A stretch of 64,000 nt of DNA from Pseudomonadales bacterium (lineage in GTDB: Bacteria > Pseudomonadota > Gammaproteobacteria > Pseudomonadales > DC-out160): assembly GCA_019090455.1 (NCBI GenBank), contig JAHRWA010000026.1:65431-129430 (forward strand), written 5' to 3'. The position numbers were made by a program, and so were the translations under genes. Shown here piece after piece: positions 59,404 to 64,000 of the stretch. The notes under the pieces are model-generated. The model was not told the DNA's origin. It did no database searches and worked only from the letters and a program-made list of their open reading frames with translations. The stretch's first letter is position 1. The number at the start of each line of letters is the position of its first letter.

Positions 59404-60807
59404 ATGCCAAATTCAACAACTACTCGAAAATCATTTTTTGCCGTTATGGCAATCACCCTATTCGTACTCAGTGGCTGTAGTCGAATAGTCGATTTACCCG
59501 TGGGCAAGGGTAATACGGCAAAGTATATATGCTCTGCGTTATTCAATAGCAATCTTGATTTCGAGTTAGTGCGCGATGAATTTGTCGCGCCTGATATGGA
59601 GCCATTGCCATTCTTTTGGCGAATAGAGGTAGATTATGATGAACAGCTGGTGACGGTGGGTGATATTTTCTTCGGGACTAAAATCGGCGCAGCAGTCGCC
59701 ATTTATCGGGAAGGAATCGGGTGTACATTATTAGCAGGTCGAACGATTGCTGAGGTTGACGCGCAAGCATTTGAGCCGTTGGAGCCACCTGTACTACCGG
59801 AAGATCAACCCTGGCCCCAAGGGTCGGCGGGATTGCATCCTGATGTGATTCCGGGATTGGATAGGGTTTCGCTCGACAAGGCCATCAGCAGTGCGTTTGT
59901 CGGGCCTGATAGTGAGGGACGAAATACCACTTCAGTAGTGGTGGTCTACGATGGCAAGCTTATCGCAGAGCAATACGCGTTGGGCGTCACGGAAGATACG
60001 CCTGTAATAGGGTGGTCTATGACGAAATCTGTGACCAGCACTCTCATCGGTATTGCACAAGATCAGAGTCTTATTGATATTGATGATCCCGCTCCGATTG
60101 ATGGCTGGGAAGGTACGGTAAAGGAGCTGATATTAACTAAACATATTTTGCATATGGCTGCTGGATTAGTGTTTGCTGAAGATACCTCAGGTCAATCTGA
60201 GTTAACGCAAATGCTATTTCTGGAGCCAGATCAGGCAGCTTACACGGCATCGAGAACATTGATAAATACACCGGGGGAGGTTTTTTCTTATTCTTCTGGG
60301 CAGGCTAATCTGCTAGCGAAAATAGTACAAGATGCAGCGGGTGGTAGCCTCCAGGACGCTTATGATTTTTATCAAACACAACTCTTTCATAAAATTGATA
60401 TTGGATCAGCGTTTATTGAGTTTGATTCCAGTGGTCACTTTATTGGTGGGACATACGGCTTTATGACCCCGCGTGATTGGGCTCGATTGGGTCAGCTCTA
60501 TATCCAAGATGGAAATTGGTTTGGCGAGCAGGTTGTCTCTTCTGAATGGATTGAATTTGCGCTCACTCCATCGTTGGTAGCAAAGGAGTACGGTGCTCAA
60601 ATTTGGTTAAACACCGATGGTGTTAAGTGGCCGGATCTACCGGAAGATGTATATTATTTTAATGGATTTCATGGGCAGGAAGTTTTTATTGTCCCTTCCC
60701 ATAAATTGGTAGTTGTCAGGACAGGAGTGGATGTGGTGGGTAGTGCTAATGCTTATCATGAAGCTTACATGATAGGTATTCTAGATTCTTTGCCGGACTT
60801 GGATTAG
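59404..60807 (+). CDS. Beta-lactamase-fold serine hydrolase, lipoprotein
   Basis: A 467-residue envelope-anchored hydrolase of the class C beta-lactamase/NylB-like type. The signal peptide ends in the lipobox VLSGC. Catalytic elements: SxxK in GWSMTKSVTSTLIG, YSSG in VFSYSSGQANLLAKI, and a third region FHGQEVFIVP in place of KTG. NylB-like enzymes cleave amides and esters. The N-terminal ~110 residues form an extra domain of unknown role. The preferred substrate is not evident. It is divergent from the helicase gene and convergent with the small gene at 60858. Confidence 0.78.
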   Translation: MPNSTTTRKSFFAVMAITLFVLSGCSRIVDLPVGKGNTAKYICSALFNSNLDFELVRDEFVAPDMEPLPFFWRIEVDYDEQLVTVGDIFFGTKIGAAVAIYREGIGCTLLAGRTIAEVDAQAFEPLEPPVLPEDQPWPQGSAGLHPDVIPGLDRVSLDKAISSAFVGPDSEGRNTTSVVVVYDGKLIAEQYALGVTEDTPVIGWSMTKSVTSTLIGIAQDQSLIDIDDPAPIDGWEGTVKELILTKHILHMAAGLVFAEDTSGQSELTQMLFLEPDQAAYTASRTLINTPGEVFSYSSGQANLLAKIVQDAAGGSLQDAYDFYQTQLFHKIDIGSAFIEFDSSGHFIGGTYGFMTPRDWARLGQLYIQDGNWFGEQVVSSEWIEFALTPSLVAKEYGAQIWLNTDGVKWPDLPEDVYYFNGFHGQEVFIVPSHKLVVVRTGVDVVGSANAYHEAYMIGILDSLPDLD

Positions 60808-60857
60808 ACAGAAAATGATTGATCAATAGTCGACAATAATGATTGCCGACTATTGGT

Positions 60858-61163
60858 CTATTTGTCGCGATCCAAGCTATCTGAAACACGTTTGCCATCT
60901 TCCAATGCTTCAAATATCTCAGATGCTAGGTTACCGACTTCTGAGTTGACTTTTCTTATGGCACTGTAGATTTGGCCAACGCTTTGGTGGTGTAATTCTT
61001 TTTTCTCTTCTGCATCTTCAGGTGTCAGTAAGCCGCTTTTTTCTAATTGGCTTATGGGAATTTCCGCTATGTGGAGGTGGATCTCTTCCACGGTACGGGC
61101 GCCTTTATCAACGGCTTCTTGGACCATGTCTTTTATAATTTCAATGTTACTTAATAAACTCAT
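60858..61163 (-). CDS. Small helical protein, unknown function
   Basis: A 101-residue protein with predicted helices throughout (IEIIKDMVQEAVDKGARTVEEIHLHI and SEVGNLASEIFEALEDGKRV), no Cys, no signal peptide and no membrane segment. I do not recognise the family. An AGAGATAAC ribosome site precedes the ATG. It lies 58 bases downstream of the desaturase gene on the same strand and may be part of that operon. Confidence 0.55.
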   Translation of the reverse strand: MSLLSNIEIIKDMVQEAVDKGARTVEEIHLHIAEIPISQLEKSGLLTPEDAEEKKELHHQSVGQIYSAIRKVNSEVGNLASEIFEALEDGKRVSDSLDRDK

Positions 61164-61221
61164 AATGTTATCTCTATACGACTATTTCTGTAGGTCGATT
61201 TCTTCAAGGTTGTTTTTTAGG

Positions 61222-62334
61222 TTATGCCAGTGCGGCTTTTGTTGGCGGTAAAGAATATTTGAGGACGCGTTGAACGACCGTTTTGTATTGAGACCAGAAA
61301 CTCCCTGTATTATAGGGTAAGCCGTATGTTTCGCATATATCCTTTATTTTAGGGCTTATTTCCGCATACCGATGCGCGGGTATATCTGGAAATAAATGAT
61401 GTTCGATTTGAAAGCTAAGATGACCGGTAAGAATATGCAGCCACCGATTGCCGGTAAAATTACCGGCTCCTAATAATTGTCGGTAGTACCAATGGCCGCG
61501 AGTCTCATTTTCACAAACTGACTCAGGGAAGGATTGAGCGCCCTCAGTAAAGTGACCACAAAAAATAACAGATGAAGCCCAAAGGTTTCTAAGCCCATTG
61601 GCTGCCAAATTGCCTAAGAATACTTTCGGTGCGAAGGGTCCTGCTAGCAACGGGAAGAAAAGATAGTCTTTAAAGGCTTGCTTGCCCCCCTTTCGAAGAA
61701 ACCGCTTGAGAAAGGGCAGTTTGTCTTTCAGGCTGATTTCACGACGGACGATACGCTCTATCTCCAATTCATGGAGCGCGACACCCCATTGGAAAAAAAC
61801 GGTTAGCCCGATGAAATTGAGAAATTGAGCAAGATGTCGTGGGGCCCAGGGTATGTCATGGGATAAGCGTAGCAGTCCATATCCGTAATCACGATCCTTC
61901 CCACGAATATTGGTATAGGTATGATGCTCATAGTTATGGGTGTAACGCCAGGAATCGGATTCACAAGCGGTATCCCATTCATAGGTTTGTGAGTTTAGTT
62001 GGGGATCGTTAGTCCAATCATACTGACCGTGCATGATGTTGTGTCCGAGTTCCATATTTTCTAGGATTTTTGAAACACCTAAGCCTATGACGCCAAGGCT
62101 CCAGGTAATCGGATCTAAGCTGAAGTGGATAAGCGTACGCCCTACAATTTCCGACCCTCGTGATAAGCGCATAATGTGCCGAATGTGATCTACATCGGTT
62201 TGGCCAAGATCCGCCATGATATTTTCTTTTAATGCATCAAGTTCCTGCGCGAATTGCTCAAGCTGTTTGGCATTTAAGGGCATGTTTGGACTTGAGTGTG
62301 GATGAGGTGTGGTTTGTGAAAGGCTGTCAGTCAT
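61222..62334 (-). CDS. desB: Acyl-CoA/fatty acid desaturase DesB-like
   Basis: An integral-membrane di-iron desaturase that inserts a double bond in saturated acyl chains using oxygen. Three His boxes are visible: HNIMHGQYD, HNYEHHTYTNI and QIEHHLFPDIPAHRY, with the extra H of the third box. Hydrophobic segments flank them. At 370 residues it matches bacterial acyl-CoA desaturases. The oxidoreductase gene ends 9 bases before its start, so electrons are supplied by the product of the same operon. The pattern desT, desC, desB corresponds to the Pseudomonas system that desaturates exogenous acyl-CoA. Confidence 0.9.
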   Translation of the reverse strand: MTDSLSQTTPHPHSSPNMPLNAKQLEQFAQELDALKENIMADLGQTDVDHIRHIMRLSRGSEIVGRTLIHFSLDPITWSLGVIGLGVSKILENMELGHNIMHGQYDWTNDPQLNSQTYEWDTACESDSWRYTHNYEHHTYTNIRGKDRDYGYGLLRLSHDIPWAPRHLAQFLNFIGLTVFFQWGVALHELEIERIVRREISLKDKLPFLKRFLRKGGKQAFKDYLFFPLLAGPFAPKVFLGNLAANGLRNLWASSVIFCGHFTEGAQSFPESVCENETRGHWYYRQLLGAGNFTGNRWLHILTGHLSFQIEHHLFPDIPAHRYAEISPKIKDICETYGLPYNTGSFWSQYKTVVQRVLKYSLPPTKAALA

Positions 62335-62343
62335 GGTTGATCC

Positions 62344-63492
62344 TTATAATTCAATTTTAACGTGGCCTATAGGAAAAGAAATACAAGCTTGTATGTCTTC
62401 CATTCCGGATGATGACTCCACGCCCGTGAGCGCATTCATGACAATCCCTGATGTTTTTCGGCATTTACATTGATGACAGATACCGGATCGGCAGCCTGCT
62501 TTAGGATTCAGTTGGGCAGCTTCTGCAAGCTCCAATACGGTTTTGTTTCGAGTGTCTTGAATTTGAGTTTTTGATCGAGTGAATTCAATGAGGGAGTCGG
62601 AGGAGGGGAGAGTCGCTGTGGTATGAAGATCTCCGCTATTGATAAAGGCTTCTGAATGGATAGCCTCTTTTTCAATTCCGATGTCCGATAAAATCTGATT
62701 GATTCCAGATGTAAATTTATGTGAGCCGCAGATATAGATAGATCTATCGGCAAGATCAGGGCAGTACTCTCGAATCGTTTTTTCGTTTAGCCGCCCATCG
62801 ATCGAATCGTGAAGAATGACAGAGGGGGCGTTATCGTTGGTTTGATTGTTGACTAGATTGTTCCTTGTTTTCATCTTGGTATCATTTAGGTGGGTAAGCT
62901 GATTTTTAAATAAATGGTTTCCCTCGCCTCTAGCGGTATATATGACTGTAGGAGCGGGGTCATCAGAATCTCGGTTAATCAGCATGGAGAAGATGGCGGT
63001 AATACCGCTCCCACCAGCGATAAACAGTTTGGGTGTTGCATTTTCTTTAGACGTGAACTCACCCGTTGCTTGTGAGATGCGTATTACGGCGTTGGACTTA
63101 ATGTGATGGGCTATCCAGTTTGACATTTCACCATTGGGAGCTTGCTGAACCGCGATATCTATTAGTCCCTCATTTTCCCAAAGTGCTAATTCAGAACAAA
63201 TGCTGTAGTGACGTTGAATATTCTTACCGTTGACCTCTAAGGTTATCGAGATGTATTGACCGGGAAGAAAGCCGTTCCAGTTATCGCGTGGTTTTAAACG
63301 CAGCCTCTTCGCAGAATTGGTTTCGCTATATACCCCCAATACTTGTGCTTTTAGCTCGGGTCCGCTGAGAGGATTTAGCGCAGTCAATAAAGGGTGGAAA
63401 TATTCAACGGCTTTACGATTAAATAATGCAGATTGAAGCCAGGCCATAAAGTCAGGTGTTTGTCGGTCTGTGTGCTCGTTAATCTCAGTCAT
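62344..63492 (-). CDS. desC: Flavodoxin/ferredoxin-type oxidoreductase DesC-like
   Basis: An NADPH-dependent electron-transfer protein that feeds the desaturase. The FAD domain contains PGQYISITLEVNG and RHYSICSEL, the NAD domain has LFIAGGSGITAIFSML, and the C-terminal plant-type ferredoxin domain has the 2Fe-2S Cys cluster in GCRSGICHQCKC. The ATG at 63492 (MTEINEHTD) is preferred; the longer frame to 63555 would run through the -10 element and operator. It is the first gene of the desCB operon. Confidence 0.88.
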   Translation of the reverse strand: MTEINEHTDRQTPDFMAWLQSALFNRKAVEYFHPLLTALNPLSGPELKAQVLGVYSETNSAKRLRLKPRDNWNGFLPGQYISITLEVNGKNIQRHYSICSELALWENEGLIDIAVQQAPNGEMSNWIAHHIKSNAVIRISQATGEFTSKENATPKLFIAGGSGITAIFSMLINRDSDDPAPTVIYTARGEGNHLFKNQLTHLNDTKMKTRNNLVNNQTNDNAPSVILHDSIDGRLNEKTIREYCPDLADRSIYICGSHKFTSGINQILSDIGIEKEAIHSEAFINSGDLHTTATLPSSDSLIEFTRSKTQIQDTRNKTVLELAEAAQLNPKAGCRSGICHQCKCRKTSGIVMNALTGVESSSGMEDIQACISFPIGHVKIEL

Positions 63493-63532
63493 TAATTCAT
63501 GATCTCTTCGGTGCAGGGGTAGCTCGTCTATA

Positions 63533-63556
63533 AATATAAGAGTACAACTGTACACT
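63533..63556 (-). promoter_or_regulatory. desC promoter with DesT/FabR-type operator
   Basis: AGAGTACAACTGTACACT (63539-63556), read as AGTGTACAGTTGTACTCT on the minus strand, is an almost perfect 18-base palindrome of the FabR/DesT consensus type. It lies directly against the -10 element TATATT (63533-63538). No strong -35 is present, so the promoter may be weak or need relief of repression. Repressor bound here would block the start of desCB. Confidence 0.8.
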
Positions 63557-63755
63557 GAAATTCAGTGAGATCAATTAATAAATGCAAATTTGAAGAGTGA
63601 ATATAGGTAAATCATTGAATAACAAGAATAAAAATATTTAATGCTATTCTTGTAGAGTAAACGGTTGATCTTATGAGTACTAATTATCATGTTCCCGATT
63701 GCTGCAAGGGTTTGTTATATAGTCATTATTTGATATCGGTTTGGCATAAAATAAG

Positions 63756-63785
63756 TTAAAGTTAACAACCGTACACTAATATAAT
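63756..63785 (+). promoter_or_regulatory. desT promoter with second DesT-type operator
   Basis: TTAAAG (63756-63761), an 18-base spacer and a perfect TATAAT (63780-63785). The spacer is almost filled by AGTTAACAACCGTACACT (63760-63777), which matches the desC operator at 14 of 18 positions. Binding would give autoregulation of desT. Confidence 0.7.
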
Positions 63786-63824
63786 GCGTTCGAATGGCAT
63801 TCATTTTTTAGTTGGAATCGTTTT

Positions 63825-64000
63825 ATGGCTACGCGCCAACAAAAGAAAATACAAACCCGAAATACGCTAATAAAAGCGGTGCTTGATCTGGTCGATGAAG
63901 GGGGTAGCTTCTCTAGTATCAGCATTCGAGAAATCACCAAACAAGCGGGTGTCGTACCAACCTCTTTCTATCGCCACTTTGAAAGTACGGACCAGCTGGG
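63825..64000 (+). CDS. desT: TetR-family repressor DesT/FabR-like, truncated by the window end
   Basis: Only the first 58 codons are present. They show the TetR helix-turn-helix with ISIREITKQAGVVPTSFYRHFES, the form with PTSFYRHF that is characteristic of FabR/DesT acyl-CoA-responsive regulators. The gene is divergent from desCB and two operator-like sites lie between, so it should repress both units until saturated or unsaturated acyl-CoA ratios change. The C-terminal ligand domain lies beyond the window. Confidence 0.85.
   Translation, partial: MATRQQKKIQTRNTLIKAVLDLVDEGGSFSSISIREITKQAGVVPTSFYRHFESTDQL

Larger units (their letters stand above)
63493..63824. other. Divergent intergenic region, desC / desT
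   Basis: Holds two operator-promoter units, one facing each gene: 63533-63556 and 63757-63785. The AT-rich stretch between them (about 63560-63750) has no recognisable feature beyond composition. Confidence 0.6.

Noticed and set aside
59404..60807. Antibiotic resistance beta-lactamase
   Set aside because: The third catalytic motif is not KTG and the closest motif pattern is that of esterase/NylB-type hydrolases.

Overview
The window is a contiguous piece of a gammaproteobacterial chromosome of moderate GC. The gene content and order (tmcA; argF ... grxD ... rnt, motY, argG; hrpB; trhO; desT/desC/desB) match the Pseudomonadales/Cellvibrionales side of the class. The many CoA-linked and alicyclic/steroid-type catabolic genes suggest a free-living, probably marine, heterotroph with a polar flagellum (motY). 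No rRNA, tRNA, CRISPR array, phage or insertion sequence was found.

Layout. 0-5 kb: tRNA acetyltransferase TmcA and an RstA/RstB-type two-component system. 5.3-24 kb: a catabolic region with a Baeyer-Villiger-type flavin monooxygenase, a LigB/DODA dioxygenase, an HSL-type esterase, two short-chain dehydrogenases, a pair of acyl-CoA dehydrogenases of which only one keeps the usual base, enoyl-CoA hydratases, an operon for a molybdenum NAD-linked formate dehydrogenase (fdhD, a NuoE-NuoF fusion, catalytic subunit), a beta-lactamase-fold esterase, and a crotonase-marR unit with a recognisable promoter and twin operators. 24.1-32.5 kb: an island of envelope proteins. A plus-strand set (LPP20-type lipoprotein, MltC-like transglycosylase, membrane protein, second lipoprotein) converges on a minus-strand set of four (LPP20 lipoprotein and CsgG/TolB-like protein, twice). 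I recognise no described system with this layout, and it is the best candidate for something new. 32.9-40.7 kb: glpK, a membrane diguanylate cyclase, argF, argD, a lone hyuB-type gene, grxD. 40.8-44.7 kb: a MarR gene divergent from a badI-like ring-opening hydrolase and an acyl-CoA dehydrogenase, then an acyltransferase-like gene; these sit inside an otherwise conserved grxD-rnt-motY-argG neighbourhood. 48-54.6 kb: a REC-PAS-GGDEF-EAL protein with a degenerate EAL domain, hrpB, and tRNA modification genes. 54.8-59 kb: a 12-copy hexanucleotide repeat, a DUF6795-like gene and a 1204-residue helicase with a C-terminal phospholipase-D nuclease motif, the architecture of Mokosh type II anti-phage proteins. 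59.4-64 kb: a serine hydrolase lipoprotein, a small unknown protein, and the desaturase unit desCB with its divergent TetR repressor, including two operator copies inside the two promoters. The window ends inside desT.

Two themes cut across the region. Small ligand-responsive repressors (two MarR, one TetR) sit next to acyl-CoA genes with readable operators or promoters. Short tandem duplications (6-24 bp units, 2-12 copies) occur at about fifteen places, mostly between genes, and in two cases inside coding sequence as low-complexity linkers. Functions are inferred from motifs and family knowledge only; no database search was run.
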